From Arcobacter sp. (GTDB lineage: Bacteria; Campylobacterota; Campylobacteria; Campylobacterales; Arcobacteraceae): a stretch of 64,000 nucleotides of DNA. How positions within the stretch are numbered: position 1 is the stretch's first letter; the number at the start of each line of letters is the position of its first letter. The position numbers were made by a program, and so were the translations under genes. Location of the stretch: the NCBI GenBank assembly GCA_002869535.1, contig PKUK01000008.1, positions 178,541 to 242,540 on the forward strand, in the 5' to 3' direction. Below the pieces are notes generated by a model, which was not told where the DNA came from, searched no databases, and saw only the letters and a list, made by a program, of their open reading frames with translations. Of the stretch, positions 38,483-47,578 are shown in pieces.

Positions 38483-39118
38483 TTGGAAGTAGTAAAACTA
38501 ACTAGAGAAGAATACCTTGAATCCGTACAAAAACTAAGCCATTTTGAAAATCTAAAATTTCTAAAAAGAGCACTTGACTTATGGGACAACTACTACAGCT
38601 GGGAAAAATTTCCTCCCTTGGCTCTTGTTGTCAATAAACGCCATGTTACTTATTTATTTTATAATATTTCTAAAGATAACAAATACTTAACAATAAACAA
38701 TATCCTAACTCCATTTAAATATAGACGAAATGGCTATGCATATAAACTTTTAAAATATCTTTTTTCTTCTGTAAAACCTAAAAATATAGAAAGATGTAAA
38801 CTTCATAGTGTAAATAATTCAATAAAATTTTATAATAAGCTAGGACTTAGATATTGGGGCGTAAATAAAGATATGCTTTATTATAGTGATTTTAAAATGC
38901 CTGATGATATAAAAGAGATTGAAGAGATTAATTATGAGGGATCAACTGATGAGTTCAATGACAATGAACTAGAAGATATGTATGATAAACTAAAAGACAA
39001 TGCAGACTCCTTTGATGAACAACAAATTCTTATTCACAAAGATTGCCTAAAGCAGATGAATACTCGATTTAAATTTGACGACTTAGAAGATGAGATAAAA
39101 AAAAGAGATTTGAATTAG
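38483..39118 (+). CDS. GNAT-like N-acetyltransferase with acidic C-terminus
   Basis: Residues ~40-135 look like a GNAT fold: HVTYLFYNISKD, ILTPFKYRRNGYAYKLLKYLF (acetyl-CoA loop of the R-x-x-G-x-A type, here RRNGYA) and LHSVNNSIKFYNKLGLRYWG, the usual N-x-x-A-x-x-F-Y-x-x-x-G-F position. A long acidic tail (145-211) follows. Starts with TTG at 38483 immediately after the preceding gene, so it is likely coupled. Substrate unknown. Confidence 0.65.
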   Translation: MEVVKLTREEYLESVQKLSHFENLKFLKRALDLWDNYYSWEKFPPLALVVNKRHVTYLFYNISKDNKYLTINNILTPFKYRRNGYAYKLLKYLFSSVKPKNIERCKLHSVNNSIKFYNKLGLRYWGVNKDMLYYSDFKMPDDIKEIEEINYEGSTDEFNDNELEDMYDKLKDNADSFDEQQILIHKDCLKQMNTRFKFDDLEDEIKKRDLN

Positions 39119-39120
39119 AG

Positions 39121-39639
39121 TTAATCTATCTTTTTAAAATATATCTCTTCTGTAATAATATCTTTCATATCTTCTACCCTATCAAGATAAACAAGACCTT
39201 TTAGGTGGTCATATTCATGCTGAAAAACCCTTGCGATAAATCCTTCAAATATTTCTGTTTTTTCTTCATTGTTTATGTTTGTATATTTAACTTTGATTTT
39301 TGTATGTCTTGGAACTTGGGCTCTTATACCTGGGATACTTAAACACCCTTCCCAGCCTTTTTCTTTTTCTTTTGACTTTTCTATTATTGTGGGATTAATG
39401 ATAATTTCATCTTCCATATATGGTGCATGGGGATATCTTTCATTTGGATGGGAAGAGATTATAAGTATCTCATAAGAGTGGAAAACTTGAGGAGCAGCTA
39501 AGCCAACTCCATTACTTTTCTTTACACAAGATAACATCTCTTTTATGATAGTTTGTATTGCATCACTATGTATATCTTTTACTTTTTTTGCTTTTAATCT
39601 TAGTACATCTTCACCAAGCTTTGCTATTTTACATGACAT
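39121..39639 (-). CDS. def: peptide deformylase
   Basis: Removes the formyl group from new proteins. All three metal/catalytic motifs are present in 172 residues: GVGLAAPQV, EGCLSIPG (Cys ligand) and QHEYDHLKG (two His, catalytic Glu). It lies 12 bases downstream of dadA on the same strand. Confidence 0.96.
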   Translation of the reverse strand: MSCKIAKLGEDVLRLKAKKVKDIHSDAIQTIIKEMLSCVKKSNGVGLAAPQVFHSYEILIISSHPNERYPHAPYMEDEIIINPTIIEKSKEKEKGWEGCLSIPGIRAQVPRHTKIKVKYTNINNEEKTEIFEGFIARVFQHEYDHLKGLVYLDRVEDMKDIITEEIYFKKID

Positions 39640-39651
39640 GAAAAATCTTTA

Positions 39652-40893
39652 TTATTGGTATAAACCAGAAAATAATAAAATATCATCACTGTCTTTGTTG
39701 TCTAAATCTTTTGTAATCATCTTTTTTACTATTTTTCCTACACTTGGAGCAAAAGTCATACCAAGCCATCCAAGCCCCATAGCGTATACCAAGTTTTTAT
39801 ACTCTTCATCTCGTCCAAGAAGTGGCATGTCATTTGGAGTGAGTGGTCTAAATCCTGTCCACTCTTTTATCTCTTTCATCTCAAAAGGAACTGTGTATTT
39901 TTCAAAGTTTGATTTAATACTTTCAATTTGTGCTTTTACTATATTTGTATCAGTTGAACCTAACTCTAACTTTGAAGTAAGTCTTACGCTATGGCGTCTA
40001 GGGGTCATAACGATAAACAAATCGCTAAATAGTGTTGATGTTTTTGGTTTGAGCTCATTAGGCATAGAAAAAGTTATACTATAACCCTTTGCCGGAGTCA
40101 TCATCAAACTTTTCTTTCTAATATCAGCCAAAAGTGTTTGATACCCTGTAGAGAGTATAAAGTTTTCTGCCTTGTAGGTATTAGTAGCAGAACTTACTGA
40201 TTTGACTTTTTTGTTTTCAAATTTTATATCTGTGATTTTTTCATTTAGTATAAACTCAACACCCTCTTTTTGTAAAAACTCTTTTGTTTGAAGCATAACT
40301 TTTTGAGGGTCAAAGTGTGCATTTCTATTAAATAAGATTGAGCCTTTTATCTTCTCATTTCCACAAGGTAGATACTCTTTTGTCTCTTCTTTTGATAATA
40401 TTTTATAGTTTTTAGCTTCTTTTGATTCGCACTCTTTTAGCTTCTTTTCATAAGTTGCATCTTCAGTGAAAACAGAGAGCATACCAGTACGATGATAATC
40501 AAAATCAAGGTTTTCTTTCTTTTGCATTTTTTCATAAAGCCCTAGAGTCTCTTCCCCATACTTTTCAAACAACATAATAGTTCTTTTAAATCTAGTCTCA
40601 TTTGCACTTGTGGCAAATTTAAAAAGCCATTTAAAAAGTTTTGGATCAAGTTTTGGATGAACTTTTACAGGAGACTCACCTTTTATCATCTGCTTCATTG
40701 TGTTTGTAATAACACCTGGGTAACTCAAAGAGCCCTTATCAAAAGCAGATAATAATCCAGCATTTCCAAATGATGTACTATTTGTGATATCGCCTTCATC
40801 TATAATAGTTACTTTACGCCCTGCTTTATGCAAAGAGTAAGCACACATAAGGCCAACAACTCCAGCTCCTATAATAATAGTGTCTCGTTTCAT
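39652..40893 (-). CDS. dadA: FAD-dependent D-amino acid dehydrogenase (DadA-like)
   Basis: The N-terminal FAD-binding GxGxxG (IIGAGVVGLMCAYSLHKAG) and FGNAGLLS, and the C-terminal RPLTPNDMPLLGR and GLGWLGMTFAPSVG motifs, match DadA (413 residues). It oxidises D-amino acids such as D-alanine to the imino acid, passing electrons to the respiratory chain. The imine it forms would be a substrate for RidA, encoded 82 bases upstream on the same strand, a sensible pair. Peptide deformylase follows, perhaps in the same transcript. Confidence 0.85.
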   Translation of the reverse strand: MKRDTIIIGAGVVGLMCAYSLHKAGRKVTIIDEGDITNSTSFGNAGLLSAFDKGSLSYPGVITNTMKQMIKGESPVKVHPKLDPKLFKWLFKFATSANETRFKRTIMLFEKYGEETLGLYEKMQKKENLDFDYHRTGMLSVFTEDATYEKKLKECESKEAKNYKILSKEETKEYLPCGNEKIKGSILFNRNAHFDPQKVMLQTKEFLQKEGVEFILNEKITDIKFENKKVKSVSSATNTYKAENFILSTGYQTLLADIRKKSLMMTPAKGYSITFSMPNELKPKTSTLFSDLFIVMTPRRHSVRLTSKLELGSTDTNIVKAQIESIKSNFEKYTVPFEMKEIKEWTGFRPLTPNDMPLLGRDEEYKNLVYAMGLGWLGMTFAPSVGKIVKKMITKDLDNKDSDDILLFSGLYQ

Positions 40894-40974
40894 AATTAGT
40901 TCTCCAATATTTATCTTGGCATAATACTATGCAAATATTATACTTAAAGTAAGAAAAAGATGTAATATATTTGT

Positions 40975-41325
40975 TTAAACTTTTGCTGCAATGAATATTA
41001 TCTCAACAAGTGTATTAGTACTTGCCATAGTTGCTTCTACACAAGCACGAGCGGGAGGATTTTCTTTAGATACCAAAGAATCCCAAACTTCATTAAAATC
41101 AGCAAAATCACGAGCTATATCTTTTACAAATATCTCAGCACGTAAAATGTTATCTTTATCACTACCAGCTTCAGCAAGTCTCTCTTCAGCCATAGCCAAC
41201 ACTCTTTGAGCCTGACCTTTGATATCTAGATCTTTATCATCAGATACTATACCAGCTAAATAAATAACTCCATTGTGCTCAACGATTCTACTCATTCTTT
41301 CATTTACTTGTTTTCTAATTATCAT
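40975..41325 (-). CDS. ridA: RidA-family enamine/imine deaminase
   Basis: The 116-residue trimer-forming fold has GVIYLAGIV and PPARACVEATMA with the conserved Arg that binds the substrate carboxylate, then LVEIIFIAAKV. RidA speeds hydrolysis of reactive imines from amino acid metabolism, as produced by DadA encoded downstream. This branch starts with RKQVNERMSRIV. Confidence 0.9.
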   Translation of the reverse strand: MIIRKQVNERMSRIVEHNGVIYLAGIVSDDKDLDIKGQAQRVLAMAEERLAEAGSDKDNILRAEIFVKDIARDFADFNEVWDSLVSKENPPARACVEATMASTNTLVEIIFIAAKV

Positions 41326-41400
41326 ATCAATCCCTTTTGAGTTTTATAGTTTTAGTATAACATTGTAAAGTTATATTTGAATGAAATTGTAAGATTTTTT

Positions 41401-41945
41401 CTCTTGAAGAACAAGTTCTTCGCTTTCTCACTTTTTAGTTGTAAAAAGTAAGACAAAAAGCAACCAGACGAGTTGATGAAGGCAAAGCTTCCCTACAGTT
41501 ATATATTTATTTTCTGCCCTGCAAAACTCACTAAAGAGTGCATTTAGCACTCTTCTTAACGTTCAAACAGTTTCGGGCATAACCGAAAATAAACATCTAA
41601 CTTCCGGCTTCATCAAAGTCTGGGAAGAATGAAAGTTCAAACTATCATTTGTAAAGTAGAACAAGAAAAAGATAAAAGACTAGACAAATCAAAAATGCAA
41701 ATGTCCTTATCCCACCTTTTATCTCCAACATCTACAGAAGCTGAGCGTTTGTTTTATCTTTTCGGAAAAGGCTTGCAACTGTTTGAACAGAACAAATATG
41801 CTAATAGCATATTTTTATGTGAGTTTTGCAAGACAGAAAAGAGAAAACAATAAGAGAAGAAACCCAAAGGGCTTCGCAGCCGTTGGTGGTTTTGCTTACT
41901 TTGTCCACACAAAGTAAGAGAAAGCGGAGACCTTTAGGTGTTCAA
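41401..41945. repeat. 545-bp non-coding element, diverged copy B
   Basis: The ends are imperfect inverted repeats (41401-41500 and 41850-41945; for example CGCTTTCT is paired in both arms, and TGCAAAACTCAC occurs in opposite orientation inside). The middle shares long near-identical stretches with element A, for instance CAAATGTCCTTATCCCACC (41698-41716, matching about 4973-4991) and CAACTGTTTGA. It has an equivalent internal hairpin (AAGAGTGC / GCACTCTT, 41534-41554). No convincing gene. It fills the gap between ridA and the coiled-coil membrane protein. It is more decayed than copy A. Confidence 0.75.
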
Positions 41946-41966
41946 TAATAAAATAAGAATCAGTCT

Positions 41967-43319
41967 TTATTTCTTAAATGATGAAATTATATCTGTAACA
42001 GTTACACTATTTTCATCTTTTATAATTCCATGATTTGTTTGTCTAAAAATACTTTCTATCATGATTTTTTTATCATTTTCTTCTAAGGTATTTCCTTCTT
42101 TCATTAATGCCAAATAAGTATTTATCATTGTAACTCTTTCTTTTGCATCAATAGATAAATGATAACTACTAAGAGCAATTTTCATCACTATTCTAATAAT
42201 CCAAATTGTTAATGAAATTAGTAAAAGCATAAAGGCATACTTAATTAAATCTATATTGAATAAACTATTACTCAATGTTTCGCTATCTTTTTGAACGTTT
42301 GGATTTGACACTTCAATTGTCTTAATTATTTCTGCTTTTGCTTCTAATGCAAAACCTGTATCAATTTCTAAAATACTAAATACTAGTATAAGAGAAGCAA
42401 TTATTGCAATGGATAAATATATTATATACCTTTTTGAATAAAAATTAATTTGGTCTTCCCAAAATTCTGTTGATGCATGAACTCTTAATTCACTCAAAAC
42501 TGTATCTTTTGCATTTTTGTAATCTTCTTCTAATGATGAAGCATTCTCATATAAATTTTTAACACTATCAAATAATTCTTTATTAGAATCTAATTTCTCT
42601 TCTAGCTCTGTAATTTTTCCTGTTAACTTTAACTTATCATCTTCTAATTTTCTTAGTCTTTCTCCTTCAGTTGAACTATTTTTAAAATTATTGATTAAAT
42701 CATTAACATCTAGTTCATTAAAAATTGTATTATCGATTATCTTTTCAATAATAATTGGCTCGTATGAGCCATATTGTGGTAGCATATCATGAAATGCAAT
42801 ATTAATAAATTTTTCTTTTGATACTGACATATCAGTTTTTTCTTCACCACCAATAAAAATAATTGCATTATTTTTACTTTTATAAACCTTAAAAGGCTTA
42901 TTCTTAGCCTTTGTTTGTAAAGTCAGATTTGATTCTTCAGAAGTCTCATTTAATAGTGAAATTAATTTATCATATCTTTTAGAAAATTCATCTTCCGATA
43001 TGTTAATAGTTTGGGTATCAGTGTATTTAGTAATAAAGTCATTCATAATATCTACTATATCAATTTTATAAGCAGATATATTTGTATTTGATGACAACAT
43101 ACTTTTTAATTTATTTAGTTTACTATACAGCTCATTAGCAAGGTCTGTATCAATATCACCTTTTTTAGCCTTATTAATTAAAGAGTTAATTGTATTTGAA
43201 AAATTTTCAATTAATATCTCATTTTTAATATATGTACTAACATATTCTAAAACAATATGATTTTTTAACTTTCCATCAATGTGATAAAGGGATTCCAAAA
43301 GGTTTGGATAAATTGGCAT
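41967..43319 (-). CDS. coiled-coil membrane protein (possible DUF6161 type)
   Basis: A 450-residue protein with an N-terminal soluble helical part (1-210), a coiled coil (about 215-275, TGKITELEEKLDSNKELFDSV), two membrane segments (about 302-320 and 365-385), and a conserved-looking C-terminus (SSYHLSIDAKERVTMINTYLALMKEG) that resembles the end of proteins annotated as DUF6161. No catalytic motif is seen. Its AT bias and its place directly beside element B suggest an accessory gene, perhaps acquired. A role in stress or phage defence is only a possibility. Confidence 0.65.
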   Translation of the reverse strand: MPIYPNLLESLYHIDGKLKNHIVLEYVSTYIKNEILIENFSNTINSLINKAKKGDIDTDLANELYSKLNKLKSMLSSNTNISAYKIDIVDIMNDFITKYTDTQTINISEDEFSKRYDKLISLLNETSEESNLTLQTKAKNKPFKVYKSKNNAIIFIGGEEKTDMSVSKEKFINIAFHDMLPQYGSYEPIIIEKIIDNTIFNELDVNDLINNFKNSSTEGERLRKLEDDKLKLTGKITELEEKLDSNKELFDSVKNLYENASSLEEDYKNAKDTVLSELRVHASTEFWEDQINFYSKRYIIYLSIAIIASLILVFSILEIDTGFALEAKAEIIKTIEVSNPNVQKDSETLSNSLFNIDLIKYAFMLLLISLTIWIIRIVMKIALSSYHLSIDAKERVTMINTYLALMKEGNTLEENDKKIMIESIFRQTNHGIIKDENSVTVTDIISSFKK

Positions 43320-43432
43320 GATTTTTCCTAAATTAGTTTATTGATATTATCAAAAAAGTAATTAATTAATTCCAATAAATAATATACATATTTATAAAAA
43401 ACAATTTAGATTATTTATTTTAAATTTAAATA

Positions 43433-43924
43433 TTAAGAAAAATACTTACCTTGATTCTCACAAAGCTTTTTATACAACTTATGAAAATCCACAGGATAAA
43501 CTCTAGTATTCCCAATAGAAGTGATAAAATTAGTATCCCCTCCCCATCTAGGAACAAGATGATAATGAACATGCTCTGCAATTCCAGCTCCTGCTGCTTT
43601 GCTAAGATTCATCCCTATATTTATGCCTTCTGCATTAAGTACTTCTTTAAGCATCCTTGTAGCTTGTTTTACTCGCAAAGACATATCAATCCAAACTTCA
43701 TCATCTAACTCTTCTATATTATCTGTATGAATATTTGGTATTACCATCATGTGACCTGGAGTGTATGGGTATTTGTTCATGACAACGTAGCAGTTTTTAT
43801 CTCTAAAAACTACACCTAGCTTTTCGTCATCATTTGAATTATTGTATATATGACAAAATACGCAACCTTCGATTTTATCTTCTGTTACATACTCAAATCG
43901 CCAAGGTGCATATATTCTTTCCAT
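43433..43924 (-). CDS. HIT-family nucleotide hydrolase
   Basis: The 163-residue protein carries the histidine triad EHVHYHLVPRW and the CVFCHI pair near the N-terminus. HIT hydrolases cleave nucleoside 5'-phosphoramidates or diadenosine polyphosphates. MNKYPYTPGHMMVIPN is the usual substrate loop. It follows the four-helix-bundle gene and the murF cluster on the same strand. Confidence 0.93.
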   Translation of the reverse strand: MERIYAPWRFEYVTEDKIEGCVFCHIYNNSNDDEKLGVVFRDKNCYVVMNKYPYTPGHMMVIPNIHTDNIEELDDEVWIDMSLRVKQATRMLKEVLNAEGINIGMNLSKAAGAGIAEHVHYHLVPRWGGDTNFITSIGNTRVYPVDFHKLYKKLCENQGKYFS

Positions 43925-43947
43925 TATATTTTCCTTTGGAAAATAAG

Positions 43948-44359
43948 TGAAAAATGAAAAGTGAAAAGTGAAAAATTATTTTGCATTGTTTTCCTTTGAA
44001 GTTTTTATACTACTTACAAGAATACTAATAAGTTCTTTTATTTCAGGCTGAATACTACCATACATTTTATCATTTATATATTCACTGTCCCTTAACAAAT
44101 CTATCCAATAATTAGTCTCATTTGCTTCTTTCAAAGCAATGTGTAATTTTGATATAAAATCAGGTTTTGATTGTGCAAATTCAGATTCAGAAATTAAAGC
44201 ACCAATAGCAGTACCACTTCTAAGAATTTGTTTTGACAAAATGGATTCTTTTTTCTCTTCTTGCAAATATTTAGTTAATTTGACTATGCGAATAGCAAAT
44301 TGATAAGATTTATCTTTCAAAATATTTTTCATTTTTCACTTTTCACTTTTCATTTTTCA
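43948..44359. repeat. cassette bounded by 29-bp perfect inverted repeats
   Basis: The 29-bp left arm (43948-43976) and right arm (44331-44359) are exact reverse complements built from TGAAAA/GTGAAAA units. They hold exactly the four-helix-bundle gene: the stop lies at the left arm and the start codon inside the right arm. This is a compact single-gene cassette, suggesting mobility. Confidence 0.8.
43976..44332 (-). CDS. four-helix-bundle protein (23S rRNA intervening-sequence/S23 type)
   Basis: The 118-residue all-helical basic protein (QFAIRIVKLTKYLQEEKKESILSKQILRSGTAIGALISESEFAQSKPDFISKLHIALKEANETNYWIDLL) belongs to the family often encoded in 23S rRNA intervening sequences and in diversity-generating retroelements. 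The start codon lies within the inverted repeat, whose GTGAAAA units may serve as its ribosome-binding site. It interrupts the murF-HIT interval. It is probably a mobile or selfish gene; activity unknown. Confidence 0.85.
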   Translation of the reverse strand: MKNILKDKSYQFAIRIVKLTKYLQEEKKESILSKQILRSGTAIGALISESEFAQSKPDFISKLHIALKEANETNYWIDLLRDSEYINDKMYGSIQPEIKELISILVSSIKTSKENNAK

Positions 44360-44378
44360 TTTTATTAAAGCCAAAAGC

Positions 44379-45815
44379 TTAAATAAAATTAGGTGCGTCA
44401 TTTGCAAAAAGGATTAAATCCCCTGCTCTAGTTTGTTCTGCTAAAGTCTCTTCCATCTTTGATTTATCTTTTAAGATAAATTGTTTTTCTTTATCTATGT
44501 TATCACTAAAAAGGTGAGTATTTAATGAACCAGTTAAAATAACAAAATCAAAGTGTTTATCTATCTCTTTTGCTAAAAGGATATTTGTCTCATCTGTTGA
44601 TTCAACAAGTCCAGGGGTTATGATCACTTTTCTTCCTTTGTATTCACTACAAAGATTTACAGCCTCTAACATACCCTCAAAGTTTCCATTAAAACTATCA
44701 TCAATGATTATTTTTCCACCAGCTTCTATTTTTTGAAGTCTATGTTCTACTGGCTTGATTTTATCTAAGGCTATTTTGATTTGGTCTATACTCATACCTA
44801 ACTCTTTTGCCATAAGAATACAAGCTGTTAGATTTACAGCGTTGAAACTACCAAGTATTGGCGCATGAAAATGTTCTTGTTTTCCATCGATTTCTATATC
44901 AAACCAGATACCATCTAGGTTACTCATGGTTATGTTTAGGTTATTTGGAAATTTTACTACCTTTTTATAATCTAAAATAGGCACAGACTCATGCACAAAT
45001 GCTTTTATCATCTTTGGTGATTTTAGGATTTCCATTTTAGTATGAATTATATTATCTAAGGTTTTGAAATACTCTATATGTTGCTCACCTACTTGTCCTA
45101 AGATGGCATAATCTTGTTTTAAAAAGTTAGATATCTCTTCAATATCCCCTGGCATCCTAGCACCTGCTTCTGCTATGTATATATCTGCATTATCAGGTAG
45201 GTCTCTGTTTACATCAAGTACAAGTCCAGCTAGTGTGTTTACACTTCTTGGTGTTTTATATGCATGAAACTTTGTTTTTAAAATTTGATACAAATAGTTT
45301 TTTATGGATGTTTTTCCATATGAGGCAGTAATTGCAATGATTTTTAAGTCTTGAATTGATTGAAGTCTCTTTTTTGCTCTATGCTTAAAAGATATAAAAA
45401 ATATTCTCTCTAGTGAAAATGAGACCATATAAGCTATAAATAGAGGTATAAATAAGCCTGAAGTTTTACAATTCTCACTTACAAAACATAAAAGACTTAT
45501 AGAAAATGTTACAAACAGAAGTATGGCCAAAAATCTTTGAACCCTTGAAGTTAATACCAAAGGCTTATCAAGTTTCATATTCCATAAAATCAAAATAGGC
45601 AAATATAAAGCATAAAAATATATTAAAAAATATAATGAAGGTAAAAAATAATACATAACAAAAGGCATCACAAAATAGATAATGTGCCAGTTTAGTTTGT
45701 GGTGTTTAAAGATAACTCTTTCTATTTTATAGCTGTACCATTGTAAATTGGTAATCAAATACCAACCTAAAGACATAACTAAAACTATGTGTGTAAATAT
45801 ATTAAAGTATTCCAT
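44379..45815 (-). CDS. murF: UDP-N-acetylmuramoyl-tripeptide--D-alanyl-D-alanine ligase with membrane N-terminus
   Basis: The C-terminal ~330 residues are the Mur ligase: ITASYGKTSIKNYLYQ (P-loop), AEAGARMPGDIEEIS, GQVGEQHIEYF and IIIDDSFNGN. It adds D-Ala-D-Ala to the muropeptide precursor. The N-terminal ~140 residues hold four to six hydrophobic helices, a fusion seen in this lineage that anchors the enzyme at the membrane. It overlaps the hydrolase gene by 14 bases and follows ddl in the same cluster, which makes its substrate. Confidence 0.92.
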   Translation of the reverse strand: MEYFNIFTHIVLVMSLGWYLITNLQWYSYKIERVIFKHHKLNWHIIYFVMPFVMYYFLPSLYFLIYFYALYLPILILWNMKLDKPLVLTSRVQRFLAILLFVTFSISLLCFVSENCKTSGLFIPLFIAYMVSFSLERIFFISFKHRAKKRLQSIQDLKIIAITASYGKTSIKNYLYQILKTKFHAYKTPRSVNTLAGLVLDVNRDLPDNADIYIAEAGARMPGDIEEISNFLKQDYAILGQVGEQHIEYFKTLDNIIHTKMEILKSPKMIKAFVHESVPILDYKKVVKFPNNLNITMSNLDGIWFDIEIDGKQEHFHAPILGSFNAVNLTACILMAKELGMSIDQIKIALDKIKPVEHRLQKIEAGGKIIIDDSFNGNFEGMLEAVNLCSEYKGRKVIITPGLVESTDETNILLAKEIDKHFDFVILTGSLNTHLFSDNIDKEKQFILKDKSKMEETLAEQTRAGDLILFANDAPNFI

Positions 45816-46521
45816 TTTCTATTCTTTCACTTATATCTTTTGCATTTTCTACAAAAAAGAAGTGTGTCCCTTCATATGATTTAAACTCACTATTTTTTAT
45901 AAGTGAGGCTATTTTTTTACCAGATTCTAAAGAGGTCGCAGTATCACTTTCAGCCCAAAATATATATGCTTTTCCCTCATAATTTTTAAACTCATCTGTA
46001 AAATCTTCATTTAGTACATTTTTAAAAGTCTCATACATATTTTGACTCATATTATCCACATCTTTACTTCTAAAAATCTTTGTAATAGCACCTAAACCCA
46101 AAAATTTAAATAACTTTGCCATCTTAATTTTACTTTTAACTTTAGCAGATTTTTCTTCAACTATTCCAGCACTGCTTAAAAGTATAAGGTTTTTAGGATT
46201 TAATTTTGTAGCAACTTTCCCACCATATGAGTGTCCCATAATTGTATCTTTTGAAGCATGAATTTCTTTTAAAAATATCTCCATGATAGTTACATAATCA
46301 TTTGTACTTAAGACATACTCATTTATACTCTTACCAAAACCTGGCAGGTCAATATAGATATGTCTAAAGCTTGGCAAATAGTTTTTAAAGTTTTTACTCA
46401 TGATATCTTTATTTGAACCCCAACCATGAAGAATAATAATATCTTTTTTTAAACCTTGGTTTACTATTTCATATGAGATATCAAAGTTTTTATTATCATA
46501 TTGGATTGATTTTAAAGCCAA
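45802..46521 (-). CDS. alpha/beta hydrolase
   Basis: The 239-residue protein shows the hydrolase core: IILHGWGSNKD oxyanion loop, nucleophile elbow GHSYGGK, and a terminal THFFFVEN His region. The substrate is not known. It sits between ddl and murF (three bases after ddl, overlapping murF) in a cell-wall operon, but a wall role is inference only. Confidence 0.85.
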   Translation of the reverse strand: MALKSIQYDNKNFDISYEIVNQGLKKDIIILHGWGSNKDIMSKNFKNYLPSFRHIYIDLPGFGKSINEYVLSTNDYVTIMEIFLKEIHASKDTIMGHSYGGKVATKLNPKNLILLSSAGIVEEKSAKVKSKIKMAKLFKFLGLGAITKIFRSKDVDNMSQNMYETFKNVLNEDFTDEFKNYEGKAYIFWAESDTATSLESGKKIASLIKNSEFKSYEGTHFFFVENAKDISERIENGIL

Positions 46522-46524
46522 GGC

Positions 46525-47559
46525 TTATTTACCTTTTGCCGATTGGATTTTATTTACATAATCATATGAAATTTTGATTTTATCTCTTAATCTTAGCGAT
46601 TTAGCAAGTTCATTTAAAGTTGAATCAAAATCTTCAAACAAATAGTTTGCCATAGACCCTGGGATTGGGTTGATTTCATTTAGATATACTTCATCATCTA
46701 TCACAAAAAAATCACATCTAATCATTGAATCATCAAAAGTAGTATTATAAATAGTTTCAAAACTTTTTTTCAACTTTTCTTTTAACTCATCACTTATATC
46801 AGCAATACTAACTCTTTGCGTCCTTGCAAAATCTAAATACTTTTTATCAAAATCTAAGAAGTCAACTTTTTGTGGCTCTTCAACTATTGAGTATTTTATC
46901 TCATTATTTATTTTACAACCTGCTAAATTGTACTCTTTTATATTTGGAATAAATGTCTCTATTAAAACTGCATTATCAAACTCAAAGGCAACATCAAGTG
47001 CATAGTTTAACTCTTCTTTAGATTTTACAATACTAACTCCAATAGAGCTACCTAAAGTAACTGGTTTTACAATAACTGGATAGTTATCTACACTTACTTT
47101 ATCAAACTTTGTAAAGTATTTATAATCTATTGTTTTAATACCTAAAGATGAAGCATAACCTTTTGTTAAAAACTTATTAAAACTCACACTACAAGCTCCA
47201 ACTCTAGGACCTATATATCTAATATCAAAAAACTCAAAAAGTGAAGCAATAGTTCCATCTTCACCATCTCCACCATGGATTAAGTTTAATACAACGTCAA
47301 ACTCTACATTTTTTTCACCAAACATAGCTTTTTTTGAAAAAGTACCTTTTTTAATAGTAAGCTTATCGCACTTTTTATATTCACCACTGCTAAAAAGTTT
47401 TGACTTAATTGTTTTTGTTGGGATATGATAAAAATCTCTATTTTCATCTAAAAATATATATTCTACTTCACTTTTAATAACATCTTTCATCGCAATAGCT
47501 GATACTATTGAAATCTCATGTTCATAACTACTTCCACCAAAAACTATAGCAATCTTCAT
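46525..47559 (-). CDS. ddl: D-alanine--D-alanine ligase
   Basis: ATP-grasp ligase making D-Ala-D-Ala for MurF. 344 residues with VFGGSSYEHEISIVSA, LIHGGDGEDGTIASL, VKPVTLGSSIGVS and the final EINPIPGSM. Its substrate comes from the alanine racemase encoded at 15277-16299. It is between ruvA and the hydrolase gene. Confidence 0.96.
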   Translation of the reverse strand: MKIAIVFGGSSYEHEISIVSAIAMKDVIKSEVEYIFLDENRDFYHIPTKTIKSKLFSSGEYKKCDKLTIKKGTFSKKAMFGEKNVEFDVVLNLIHGGDGEDGTIASLFEFFDIRYIGPRVGACSVSFNKFLTKGYASSLGIKTIDYKYFTKFDKVSVDNYPVIVKPVTLGSSIGVSIVKSKEELNYALDVAFEFDNAVLIETFIPNIKEYNLAGCKINNEIKYSIVEEPQKVDFLDFDKKYLDFARTQRVSIADISDELKEKLKKSFETIYNTTFDDSMIRCDFFVIDDEVYLNEINPIPGSMANYLFEDFDSTLNELAKSLRLRDKIKISYDYVNKIQSAKGK

Positions 47560-47578
47560 ACTTTATTAACCTTTTAAT

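Noticed and set aside
41629-41853. A 74-codon open frame inside element B
   Set aside because: The matching block in copy A does not keep the frame, and the surrounding sequence is a conserved non-coding repeat.
43930-43980. CRISPR-like repeats in the TGAAAA-rich tract
   Set aside because: The units are 6-8 bases without spacers and form an inverted pair around one gene, not a direct-repeat array.
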